Part shown: positions 31,694-39,303 of the stretch, piece by piece
Numbering within the stretch: position 1 is the stretch's first letter
Layout of the letters: the number at the start of each line of letters is the position of its first letter
DNA from: Cryobacterium sinapicolor
GTDB taxonomy: Bacteria; Actinomycetota; Actinomycetes; Actinomycetales; Microbacteriaceae
NCBI RefSeq assembly: GCF_004403465.1
Contig: NZ_SOGQ01000046.1
Location: 1 to 42,497, forward strand
DNA length: 42,497 nucleotides
Direction of reading: 5' to 3'
Position numbers and translations under genes: made by a program
The notes under the pieces: model-generated
Database searches by the model: none
What the model saw: the letters and a program-made list of their open reading frames with translations, nothing else
What the model was told of the DNA's origin: nothing

Positions 31694-32068
31694 ATGACAC
31701 CGGATGCCCTCGCCGACTTCTGCCTGAGTCTCCCGCAAGCGATCGAGACGTTCCCCTTCGGCGAGGAGACGAGCGTGTTCAAGACCAGCGGCAACGGCAA
31801 GATCTTCGCCCTCAGCGCCCTCGCCGGCGAACCTTTCACGGTCTCGCTCAAGTGCGACCCGGACGAAAGCCGTGCCCTGCGGGAGGAGTTCCCGAAGCAG
31901 ATCACACCGGGCTACCACCTCAACAAGAAGCACTGGATCACGATCATGCTGGACGAGCACCTCGACGATGCCCTGGTCGAGCAACTGCTGCGGGACAGCC
32001 ATGCCCTGGTGCGACCGAAGACGCCTAGAGCGCGAGAAGCTGGGGTCCACCCGGTGAACCCACGCTGA
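31694..32068 (+). CDS. MmcQ/YjbR family protein
   Basis: A 124-residue YjbR-like protein. The beginning MTPDALADFCLSLPQAIETF, then FGEETSVFKTSGNGKIFAL, and KCDPDESRALREEF followed by GYHLNKKHWITI, are the family marks. The fold is a double-wing DNA-binding-like domain; the role is unknown. I use the ATG at 31694 (behind TGAAGGC) rather than the upstream frame to 31610. Its last 44 bases overlap the end of the histidine phosphatase gene on the other strand, so the tail (after VRPKTPRAREAG) may be an extension. Confidence 0.87.
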   Translation: MTPDALADFCLSLPQAIETFPFGEETSVFKTSGNGKIFALSALAGEPFTVSLKCDPDESRALREEFPKQITPGYHLNKKHWITIMLDEHLDDALVEQLLRDSHALVRPKTPRAREAGVHPVNPR

Positions 32069-32657
32069 GGCCGGCCCAGGACACGAGGGTCCAGCCTCCG
32101 CCGGGGGAACCGGACAACTCCACCATCCCCGTGTTCTCGAGGTCGGTCGTGCCAGCGAACATGGGCGATACATTGACGGCGCGGGCCGCGGTCCACACGC
32201 GGATCGCAGCACCGTGGCTGAACACGGCCGCCGTGTCGGCGCCGGCAGCGGCAGAAGCGATATCGGCGTCGAACCGGGTGAAGAAGCTGTTCCCGTCGAG
32301 GCCTTCGGGCATTCTGGCCGTGAGGTCGCCGGTGCCCCAGGCCAGAACGGTCTCAAAGTAGGAGTGAACGGATGCCCGGTCGCTGCGGCCCTCGAGTGCC
32401 CCTGCTTCGATCTCGTGCAGCCCGGTGGCCACCTGCACGTCCAATCCCCGGTCGACCGCCAGCGGCTCGGCCGTGAGCTGGGTGCGCACGAGCGTCGACG
32501 CGTAAATGGCGTCGATGGACTCGCGGCGAAGGGCATCCGGAATCACTGAGGCCTGCCGGGATCCGAGCTCGGTCAGGCCGGGACCCGGGTGAGCGGTGTC
32601 GAGCTGGCCGAGCACATTGGCGGGCGTCTGGCCGTGACGGATCAGGAAGAGTCGCAT
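32025..32657 (-). CDS. Histidine phosphatase family protein
   Basis: A 210-residue phosphoglycerate-mutase-like phosphatase. The catalytic RHG lies in LFLIRHGQTPANVLGQLD, the second Arg in ASTLVRTQLTAEP, a Glu in HEIEAGALEGR and the second His in VFSHGAAIRVW. It transfers or hydrolyses phosphate from small metabolites through a phospho-His intermediate; the substrate is unknown. ATG 32657 has no clear ribosome site. It overlaps YjbR tail to tail by 44 bp. Confidence 0.9.
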   Translation of the reverse strand: MRLFLIRHGQTPANVLGQLDTAHPGPGLTELGSRQASVIPDALRRESIDAIYASTLVRTQLTAEPLAVDRGLDVQVATGLHEIEAGALEGRSDRASVHSYFETVLAWGTGDLTARMPEGLDGNSFFTRFDADIASAAAGADTAAVFSHGAAIRVWTAARAVNVSPMFAGTTDLENTGMVELSGSPGGGWTLVSWAGLSVGSPGGPQLLAL

Positions 32658-32772
32658 GGTCCCCCAGCATAGGCATCGGGGCCGGTGAGAGCCCGCAGAG
32701 GGCCAGGTCCTCCCAGCCGAGGGTGACAGCATGGAGGAAGCAGACAGCGCATCCACGATATGGAGAAACCCC

Positions 32773-33099
32773 ATGACGATCATCAAAATCAACGCCATCA
32801 CCGTGCCCGGCGACAACGGCGACGAGCTGGCCCGCCGGTTCGCCGCCCGCGCCGGTGCGGTCGACGGCCGACCGGGTTTCGAGGGTTTCGAACTGCTCAA
32901 GCCGACGGATGACCGCAGCACCTGGCTGGTCGTCACCCGCTGGGCCGACGAGGAGTCGTTCCAGGCGTGGCTGACCTCACCCTCCTTCGCCCAGGGTCAC
33001 CGTGGCGACGCCCCCACCGAGGGTGACGCGCCGGCCCGGCCGGTGGGCCTCAGCAGCGAACTGTGGTCCTACGAGATCGCGGGCGGCTCGCAGGCCTGA
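32773..33099 (+). CDS. Antibiotic biosynthesis monooxygenase (HmoA/IsdG-like) domain protein
   Basis: A 108-residue ABM-fold protein beginning MTIIKINAITVPGDNGDELA with RPGFEGFELLKPTDDRSTWLVVTRW and SFQAWLTSPSFAQGH. This pattern (N in INAI, W in TRW, conserved His) matches heme-degrading monooxygenases of the IsdG/HmoA/MhuD class, which release iron from heme. A heme-degrading function is plausible but not provable. ATG 32773 has TGGAGAAACCCC upstream. Confidence 0.87.
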   Translation: MTIIKINAITVPGDNGDELARRFAARAGAVDGRPGFEGFELLKPTDDRSTWLVVTRWADEESFQAWLTSPSFAQGHRGDAPTEGDAPARPVGLSSELWSYEIAGGSQA

Positions 33100-33264
33100 G
33101 CACGACCGAACGCCTCCCGCAGGCCCGGTGCGTAACACTTCGAATGCGCCGAGACCTGCCGGTTGAGCTGGGCCGATGAGCCAACCCCGTGCGAACGACG
33201 CCCTGCACTCCGACGCCGTGCGACCGGACCGCCGCGCGCAGAGGGGCAGACCGGAAGCGCAGCA

Positions 33265-33666
33265 CTAGCGTCCGGGGGTGGGCGTCTCGGTGCCGGTCGT
33301 GAAGACGAGTCCGACGGACTGGCCCGGCTGCAGCTCGACGGTGCCGAAGCCCTCCTGGGCGTACTCCCACTCCGCGGTGCCCTCGGTGGTCACGCCGGCG
33401 GTCTCCAGGACCGTGCTCGCCGCGATCGTTTCCGCGGTGCCGGAATCGGCGCCGGTGTCGACGCAGTCCGTGATCTCGGGGGCGTCGAGCGCTCCGAAGT
33501 CGACGATGACGCTCACGCCGGCACAGGTCCCGTCGGCCGGAGCGGCCGGAGCGGTGGGGGAGGTGGACGCGGAGGGGGTGGTGTCGGTCTCGGGAACGCC
33601 GGTGGCGCATCCGCCCAGTGCCAGCGCTCCCATCAGGGTCAGGGTGGCCAGTGCTGTCAGCCTCAT
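33265..33666 (-). CDS. Hypothetical lipoprotein
   Basis: A 133-residue lipoprotein. The signal RLTALATLTLMGALALGGC makes C20 the lipidated Cys. A Thr/Ser/Pro/Ala-rich spacer (about 25-45) leads to a small domain VSVIVDFGALDAPEITDCVD, then TAEWEYAQEGFGTVELQPGQ. A second Cys pair (TCAG, TDCVD) could form a disulfide. I do not recognise the family; similar small Thr-rich lipoproteins are common in Microbacteriaceae. The 165 bp upstream of its stop (33100-33264) hold nothing recognisable. Confidence 0.7.
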   Translation of the reverse strand: MRLTALATLTLMGALALGGCATGVPETDTTPSASTSPTAPAAPADGTCAGVSVIVDFGALDAPEITDCVDTGADSGTAETIAASTVLETAGVTTEGTAEWEYAQEGFGTVELQPGQSVGLVFTTGTETPTPGR

Positions 33667-33838
33667 GCGCTCCAGAATGCCGAGCGGCCGACGAGGCCTG
33701 GCTTCTGTTACGCGCCGTGCCGGGGGCACCGGGTGTTCACCGGGCCGACATCGCCCGGAAACCGGTCGACCTCCGCGCGTCGATTCCGCCTCCTAGGGTC
33801 GTTGTCGTTGTCTCCCAACCTCATGAAGGAGTATCGCC

Positions 33839-35080
33839 TTGCGCAAGAAGATCGCTGTCTTTGCCCTCACCGCCACCGCCACGGCCACCGCGGTCGTCGG
33901 CATCGCCCCCGCCGCGCTGGCCGCGACGGGCCCGTTCGATTTCGTGCCTCTCGCCGGTTCCGCCTACGAGCAGGGCAGCACCGACTGGACCCAGCCGTAC
34001 GTGGTCCCCGAGGGCTTCACCCAGACCCTCGTGCACGACGAGACCGTGCTCGACGTCTATCCCGGTGTCGACGACCTGCACGACATGAACACCCAGAACG
34101 AGACCGGCGTCCAGGCCGGCCGCTACCTCTACAACACCTACGAGGTCGGCTCGAACGGTGCCGTCTCCGTGACCGACCTGAAGACCGGCGCGGTCAGCGT
34201 CATCGCGCAGCGCCCGGACTGGAACCGTCTTGACGGCATCCGCTGGACCCCGTGGGGCAGCCTGCTGGTCACGGAGGAGACAGCCGGCGGCAAGGTCTTC
34301 GAATTGTTCTTAGCGAAGAACGACCCGACCTCGGTGGAGCGCATCGAGGAACGCACCGAGCTCGGAGCACTCCGCCACGAGGGAATCGACGTCGCGTCCG
34401 ACGGCTCCGTCATCGTCATCGACGAACTCAACGGCGGCTCGATCTTCAAGTTCGTGCCGACCGTTCGCGGCGACCTCTCCGCGGGCCGGCTGCACGCCCT
34501 GAGGATCACCGGGCTGACGGATGCCGCGCAGAAGTGGAACCCGGCCACCTTCGCCGAGAAGGTGGGCGCCTTCGAATGGGTGGCCCTCGACCAGGCACAG
34601 GTGCGGGTTGACGCGGATGTCGCGGCCAACAACGTCAGCGCCACTGAGTTCGGTCGCCCGGAAGACGTCGAGATCATCGGCCAGACCCTCTACGTGGCCA
34701 ATACCTCGGAGGAGAGGGTGGTCGCGATCGACCTCTCGAAGCTCACCGTCAGCAGCTTCGTCGAGGCGGGTGTCAACGTGCCGATCGAAGACAAGGCCGC
34801 CGGGGTCAGCGGGTTCAACAACCCGGACAACCTCGCAGAGGGCCCCGACGGCGCCCTCTGGATCACGGAGGACAACAGTTTCAGCGACATCTTCCGGGCC
34901 GGTAAGGACCGGGACCACGACGGAGCCTCGGACAACGTCGAGCTCTTCGCGTCCCTGACGGACGAGGGCGCCGAGACCACCGGGATCTACTTCGGCAAGA
35001 ACCCGAAGGAGCTGTTCGCATCGGTGCAGCACCCCGACAAGGACCTCGCCGACGGTATCTGGAAGATCACCCGCGACTAG
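33839..35080 (+). CDS. Secreted PhoX/DUF839-like protein
   Basis: A 413-residue exported beta-propeller-like protein. A signal peptide (RKKIAVFALTATATATAVVG, cleavage after ALA) is followed by VVPEGFTQTLVHDET, NRLDGIRWTPWGSLLVTEET, DELNGGSIFKFVP and PDNLAEGPDGALWITEDN. The arrangement RLDGIRW...GxLLVTEE...PDGALWITED resembles DUF839/PhoX alkaline phosphatases, which use Ca/Fe to release phosphate. The start is TTG 33839, since AAGGAGTATCGCC lies before it and no ATG in frame precedes the signal. It is followed by cardiolipin synthase on the opposite strand with 19 bp between stops. Confidence 0.8.
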   Translation: MRKKIAVFALTATATATAVVGIAPAALAATGPFDFVPLAGSAYEQGSTDWTQPYVVPEGFTQTLVHDETVLDVYPGVDDLHDMNTQNETGVQAGRYLYNTYEVGSNGAVSVTDLKTGAVSVIAQRPDWNRLDGIRWTPWGSLLVTEETAGGKVFELFLAKNDPTSVERIEERTELGALRHEGIDVASDGSVIVIDELNGGSIFKFVPTVRGDLSAGRLHALRITGLTDAAQKWNPATFAEKVGAFEWVALDQAQVRVDADVAANNVSATEFGRPEDVEIIGQTLYVANTSEERVVAIDLSKLTVSSFVEAGVNVPIEDKAAGVSGFNNPDNLAEGPDGALWITEDNSFSDIFRAGKDRDHDGASDNVELFASLTDEGAETTGIYFGKNPKELFASVQHPDKDLADGIWKITRD

Positions 35081-35099
35081 TTCGACCCTCGGAGGCAGG

Positions 35100-36569
35100 C
35101 TACTGCAGGGCCGAGGTCAGCCGGGCAAGACCGTCGAGGGCGGTCTTGCTGCGGGGCTCCTTGTTCCAATCCGCCAGCGTCAACTCTCGGCTGACCTCCC
35201 GGTAGCCTGCCTCCACTTCCCGCATTCGGTCGACGAACGTGCGTCCGCGCACCATCAGGGAGACCTCGTAGTTGAGGACGAATGAGCGGATGTCCATATT
35301 GCTGGACCCGATCACGGCCACGTCCTCGTCGATTGAGAAGTGCTTGGCGTGCAGGATGTACGGTGCCGGATAGAGCCAGATCCGCACTCCCGCCTGCAGA
35401 AGTGCCCCGTAGTACGAGCGCTGGGCGTGGTACACCGACGCCTGGTCGCCGATCTCGGACACGAAGAGCTGCACGTCGAGACCCCGCTGGCGCCCCGATG
35501 TGATGGCGTACATCATCGCCTCGTCCGGCACGAAGTACGGGCTGGTGATGATGATGCGCTCCTGCGCGGAGTACAGCAGCGCGAGGAAGAGCCGCAGGTT
35601 GTTCTCACCCTCGAAGCCCGGGCCGCTGGGCACGACCTGGCAGTCCAGCGCATCCGTCGACCTGTCCCGCCGGACCTCGTCGGCAGGCACTCGTTCGTTC
35701 AGGATTTCGTCGGTTTCGCTGTACCAGTCCGAGAGGAAGATCGCGTTGATCCCGCTGACCGCCGGCCCGGTCACCCGGGTCACCAGCTCCTGCCAGGCCA
35801 GCCCGCGCCTGACGTTCTTCTCCGCGCGGTAGCTGCGGTCGATCAAGTTCTGGGACCCCATGTACGCCACCCGGCCGTCGACGACGACGATCTTGCGATG
35901 GTTGCGCAGATCGGGGCGCTGATACTTGCCCGTGAACGGCTGCACGGGCAACATGAAGCTCCACTTTGCGCCGATCCGGTCGAGTTCGGCGAATGTCTCC
36001 TTGTGGCCGACGGTGCGAATGGATGCGATGTGGTCGAGCAGGACCCGCACCCGCACCCCCCGCTTCACGGCCGCTTCCATGGCCGCGAAGAAGTGCTTCG
36101 TGGTGTTGTCGAACGAGACGATGTAGAACTCCACGTGCACGAACTCCGTTGCCGTGTGGATATCGGCGGCCATCGCCTCGATGGAGGCGTTGTAGTCCCC
36201 GATCAGGGTCGCGTTGTTGCCGCCCGCGATGGGAACCGCGCCCAGGTGGAGGTTGAGCTCGACCACCGAGGCGAACCACGGCGGCCAGGAGTCCCGGTCG
36301 GAGACCAGGTCCGTGTCCGTGGCTGCTTCGGAGATCATCCGGTTGATCTCCCTCTGCTTCTCCCGACGGGCCCGGGGCAGCTTCGGGCTGCCCAGCAGCA
36401 GGAAGAAGAAGATCCCCACGAAGGGGATGAAGAAGATAGCCAACAGCCAGGCCATGGCGGCCGTCGGCTTGCGATCGCGGGGGATGATGATCAGCGCCGT
36501 GATCCGGATGACCAGGTCGATCAGCACCAGGCCCCACCCGACCAGGATGGTTGTCTCTTGTGGGTCCAT
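35100..36569 (-). CDS. cls: Cardiolipin synthase (PLD family)
   Basis: A 489-residue phospholipase-D-type cardiolipin synthase, joining two phosphatidylglycerol molecules at the cytoplasmic membrane. Two N-terminal helices (ILVGWGLVLIDLVIRITALI and MAWLLAIFFIPFVGIFFFLL) precede two HKD motifs: H224-RKIVVVDG with GSQN, and H407-AKHFSIDED with IGSSNMD. The length is usual for bacterial ClsA. ATG 36569 is preceded by GGGGAGAGTGCAGACA. It follows the Lrp remnant, whose stop lies 28 bp upstream on the same strand. Confidence 0.94.
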   Translation of the reverse strand: MDPQETTILVGWGLVLIDLVIRITALIIIPRDRKPTAAMAWLLAIFFIPFVGIFFFLLLGSPKLPRARREKQREINRMISEAATDTDLVSDRDSWPPWFASVVELNLHLGAVPIAGGNNATLIGDYNASIEAMAADIHTATEFVHVEFYIVSFDNTTKHFFAAMEAAVKRGVRVRVLLDHIASIRTVGHKETFAELDRIGAKWSFMLPVQPFTGKYQRPDLRNHRKIVVVDGRVAYMGSQNLIDRSYRAEKNVRRGLAWQELVTRVTGPAVSGINAIFLSDWYSETDEILNERVPADEVRRDRSTDALDCQVVPSGPGFEGENNLRLFLALLYSAQERIIITSPYFVPDEAMMYAITSGRQRGLDVQLFVSEIGDQASVYHAQRSYYGALLQAGVRIWLYPAPYILHAKHFSIDEDVAVIGSSNMDIRSFVLNYEVSLMVRGRTFVDRMREVEAGYREVSRELTLADWNKEPRSKTALDGLARLTSALQ

Positions 36570-36596
36570 TGTCTGCACTCTCCCCATGCCGCGTCG

Positions 36597-36950
36597 TCAA
36601 GAAGCTGGCATGAATGTAGCGCGGGTGAGGCGGTGAGGTGCGGGAATCCTCAGTTCTGGGACAGCCCTCGGGTTCCCGGAAGTTCCTCGCTCGACACCGA
36701 GCTGAGCAGCAGGCTCGTCTCGTCCCTCCACCTCGATCAGGGTGATCGCCCGAATGGAGTTCGGGTCGCGGTCCTCCCGGATCCGCACGCAGAAGCCCAC
36801 GACGGTGCCCGAATCGATCAGCCGCTTGAGCCGGCTGGTGATCGTGGACTGCGTGACTCCGAGGTCGTGGGTGAGGCTGGCCACCGGCTCGCGGCCGTTC
36901 ACGCGGAGGGCGGACTGTAGGCGGCGGTCGAGTTCATCGAGGGGATACAT
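36597..36950 (-). pseudogene. Lrp/AsnC regulator with deleted effector (RAM) domain
   Basis: The N-terminal helix-turn-helix is intact (LDELDRRLQSALRVNGREPV, then TQSTITSRLKRLIDSGTVVG), and the linker runs to NSIRAITLIEVEGR, the first RAM strand. The frame then breaks. In another frame the next bases read DETSLLLSSV, the usual end of Lrp proteins (SETSLLLSSV). About 55 codons of the RAM ligand-binding domain are thus deleted and the reading frame shifted, leaving a 117-residue ORF with an unrelated tail. Dimerisation and effector response should be lost; DNA binding might persist weakly. It stands divergent to the ornithine cyclodeaminase/CtlX operon, which it presumably once regulated. Confidence 0.78.
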
Positions 36951-36969
36951 TACTCACAGTGTGAATGCG
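36948..36969. promoter_or_regulatory. Palindrome between Lrp remnant and ornithine cyclodeaminase
   Basis: ATTACTCACAGTGTGAAT (36949-36966) contains the perfect core TCACAGTGTGA (36954-36964). An ATT...AAT-flanked palindrome is typical for Lrp/AsnC boxes. It covers the start of the Lrp remnant, fitting autoregulation. A second IR (TGCGC...GCGCA, 36982-36999) lies nearer the operon. Confidence 0.5.
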
Positions 36970-37075
36970 AGGTGAGCATTATGCGCGAACCTTTGCGCAG
37001 ATTGCGGCGATAAACGAATAGCGGCTGCACATCGCCCATGCCTAGGGTTGAAGATCTGATCGAGGGGAGACGCAC

Positions 37076-38107
37076 GTGGTGCGCTTTGTAGACGTAGGAA
37101 ACATCAATCGCTGGGCCGCCGAGACGGGTGTCGAACGCATCCTTACCGACATGGTCGAGTACCTCGAACGGGACTTCCGCCGCTGGCCCACCTTCGACAA
37201 GGCGCCGCGGGTGGCCAGCCACTCACCGCTCGGTGTGATCGAGCTCATGCCCACGAGCGACGGCGTCACCTACGGCTTCAAGTACGTCAACGGACATCCG
37301 TCGAACCCGTCGCGAGGCCTGCAGACCGTGACCGCGTTCGGCGTGCTCGCCGACGTTCAGAGCGGCTACCCCACGTTCTGGTCCGAGATGACCGTGCTCA
37401 CGGCCTTCCGCACCGCCGCGACCTCGGCCATGGTCGCCCGGGCGCTGGCCCGCCCCGACGCCCACACCATGGCCATGATCGGCACGGGAACCCAGTCCGA
37501 GTTCCAGGCGCTTGCCTTCCGCGGGCTCCTCGGCATCAACCGGCTGCGCGTCTGGGACACCGATCCGGACGCCATCGCCAAGTTCGTGCGCAACCTGGCC
37601 CCACTCGGTTTCGAGATCGTCGTGGCCACCGGGGCGACGGATGTCGTCACCGGCGCCGACATCATCACCACCTGCACCGCTGACAAGGCGAATGCCACCG
37701 TGCTGACCGACGCCATGGTCGCCCCCGGCGTGCACATCAACGCCATCGGCGGCGATTGCCCCGGCAAGACCGAACTCGACATGGGCATCCTGCACCGCGC
37801 CGACGTCTTCGTGGAATTCACCGCGCAGACCCGGATCGAAGGTGAAATCCAGCAGATGCACCCCGAATTCCCGGTCACCGAGATCTGGCAGGTGCTCGTG
37901 GGCGAGGCGACCGGCCGCACCTCGGCCGAGCAGATCACGGTCTTCGACTCCGTGGGCTTCGCCATCGAGGACTTCTCGGCGCTCCGCTTCCTGCAGGACG
38001 CCGTCGACCAGACCTCGTTCTACACCGACATCGACCTCGTCGCCGACCCCGATGACCCGAAGGACCTCTTCGGTCTGGTCACCGCGGGCGCGCCCGTTCT
38101 CGTCTGA
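37076..38107 (+). CDS. Ornithine cyclodeaminase family protein
   Basis: A 343-residue ornithine cyclodeaminase/mu-crystallin family enzyme, converting L-ornithine to proline and ammonia with bound NAD. Marks are VELMPT-like IELMPTSDGVTYGFKYVNGHP (substrate Lys in FKYVNGHP), TAFRTAATSAM, the NAD motif MIGTGTQSEFQ, and DIITTCTADK with INAIGGDCPGKTELD. The GTG at 37076 follows GGGGAGACGCAC. It is followed 5 bp after its stop by CtlX, and divergent from the damaged Lrp gene. The context is arginine/citrulline/ornithine catabolism. Confidence 0.93.
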   Translation: MVRFVDVGNINRWAAETGVERILTDMVEYLERDFRRWPTFDKAPRVASHSPLGVIELMPTSDGVTYGFKYVNGHPSNPSRGLQTVTAFGVLADVQSGYPTFWSEMTVLTAFRTAATSAMVARALARPDAHTMAMIGTGTQSEFQALAFRGLLGINRLRVWDTDPDAIAKFVRNLAPLGFEIVVATGATDVVTGADIITTCTADKANATVLTDAMVAPGVHINAIGGDCPGKTELDMGILHRADVFVEFTAQTRIEGEIQQMHPEFPVTEIWQVLVGEATGRTSAEQITVFDSVGFAIEDFSALRFLQDAVDQTSFYTDIDLVADPDDPKDLFGLVTAGAPVLV

Positions 38108-38112
38108 CCCTG

Positions 38113-39063
38113 GTGACCGTGCAGGCCCCGTCGGCCGTGGTGCTCATCCGGCCGCACTTCTTCTCGCCGAACCCGGAGACGGCCCACGACAACGCGTTCC
38201 AGTCGCGCGATGCCGGGCACGACGCCGCCCTGGTGGCCGAGGCCGCCTACGCCGAGGTCACTGCGGTGGCCGGCGCCCTGGAGGCGCACGGCATAGCGGT
38301 GCACCTGTTCGACGACGACGGACCGGGCCGGCCCGACAGCGTGTTCCCCAACAACTGGATCTCCACCCACGCCGGGGGCCACGTGGCGCTCTATCCGATG
38401 CACGCACCGAACCGGCGCACCGAGCGCCGCGGCGACATCGTCGAGATGCTCAAGCAGCGCTACCGCGTGCAGGACGTCGTCGACTACTCCGGGCTCGAAC
38501 TCGACGACGTCTTCCTCGAGGGAACCGGCGCGATGGTGCTCGACCATGCGGCGCGCATCGCCTATGTGGCACGGTCGAGGCGCGCCGACCCGATCGCGCT
38601 GGAACGGTTCTGCACCAACTTCGGCTACGAGCCCATCGTCTTCGACGCCTCAGACGAGAACGGCACCCCGATCTACCACACCAACGTCATGATGTGCATC
38701 GCCACGGACTTCGCCTTGGTCGGGTTGGACCTGATCGAGTCGGCCGCCCGGCGCCGCCACGTCGTGGAGCGCCTGGCTACACAGGATCGACAGGTTCTGG
38801 ACCTGGACCGCGACCAGATCCGCAACTATGCCGGCAACGCCATCGAACTGCACGGCCGGAACGGACGGGTGCTTGCGCTCTCGCGTCGCGCCCTCGCCAG
38901 CCTGTCTGCCCAGCAGCGCCGGGTCATCGAGCAGAGCTGCACGATCCTGCCGCTCGACGTGCCCACGATCGAGCTTGCCGGTGGCTCAGTGCGCTGCATG
39001 CTCGCCGGGGTCCACCTCGACCGCCGGGCCGTGCTCGCTAGTCCCGCTGCTGTGGCCGCCTGA
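38113..39063 (+). CDS. ctlX: Citrulline utilization hydrolase CtlX / arginine deiminase-like
   Basis: A 316-residue guanidino-group-modifying enzyme. It has VVLIRPHFFSPNPETAHDNA, DDGPGRPDSVFPNNWISTH, the EGTGAMV Glu, the HTNVMMCIA His segment and the C-terminal catalytic Cys in GGSVRCMLAGVHL. CtlX proteins hydrolyse citrulline; with the upstream ornithine cyclodeaminase this makes a citrulline-to-ornithine-to-proline path. The GTG at 38113 is 5 bp after the cyclodeaminase stop, so they are co-translated. Its last 78 bases overlap the minus-strand small membrane protein ORF. Confidence 0.9.
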   Translation: MTVQAPSAVVLIRPHFFSPNPETAHDNAFQSRDAGHDAALVAEAAYAEVTAVAGALEAHGIAVHLFDDDGPGRPDSVFPNNWISTHAGGHVALYPMHAPNRRTERRGDIVEMLKQRYRVQDVVDYSGLELDDVFLEGTGAMVLDHAARIAYVARSRRADPIALERFCTNFGYEPIVFDASDENGTPIYHTNVMMCIATDFALVGLDLIESAARRRHVVERLATQDRQVLDLDRDQIRNYAGNAIELHGRNGRVLALSRRALASLSAQQRRVIEQSCTILPLDVPTIELAGGSVRCMLAGVHLDRRAVLASPAAVAA

Positions 39064-39297
39064 GAGAGCAGTCGTGGGACGCGAGATGCGTCCGTCCGGA
39101 TGGATGCTCCGAGTTTCAGCTCGGCGGTTACGCCCGACTAGCCAATCCATCGGATGCACCTTCGGGAGGATCTTCGCGACCGCGAGTGCGGCGAACATGA
39201 CCGTATTGATCGCGACGAATGCCGCAAGGATGGCGAATTCGTCCGACTGCAGCACCGAGGAAGGCAGGAGAAGTCCGGTCGGAACCAGGTGGTTCAT
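38986..39297 (-). CDS. Small membrane protein paired with the glycosyltransferase
   Basis: A 103-residue ORF: MNHLVPTGLLLPSSVLQSDE, then one clear helix FAILAAFVAINTVMFAALAVAKIL, given here as FAILAAFVAINTV and MFAALAVAKIL, then PKVHPMDWLVGRNRRAETRSIHPDG. It starts 6 bp after the glycosyltransferase stop on the same strand, so the two are translationally linked. The KILPKVHPMDW...NRRAETRSIHP block looks conserved-type. The part beyond residue about 77 lies antisense to ctlX and is likely a run-on. I do not know a named family; a membrane partner of the polysaccharide synthase is the inference. The rest of 39064-39303 holds no other gene. Confidence 0.7.
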   Translation of the reverse strand: MNHLVPTGLLLPSSVLQSDEFAILAAFVAINTVMFAALAVAKILPKVHPMDWLVGRNRRAETRSIHPDGRISRPTTALSGGHSSGTSEHGPAVEVDPGEHAAH

Positions 39298-39303
39298 AAT
39301 GGA

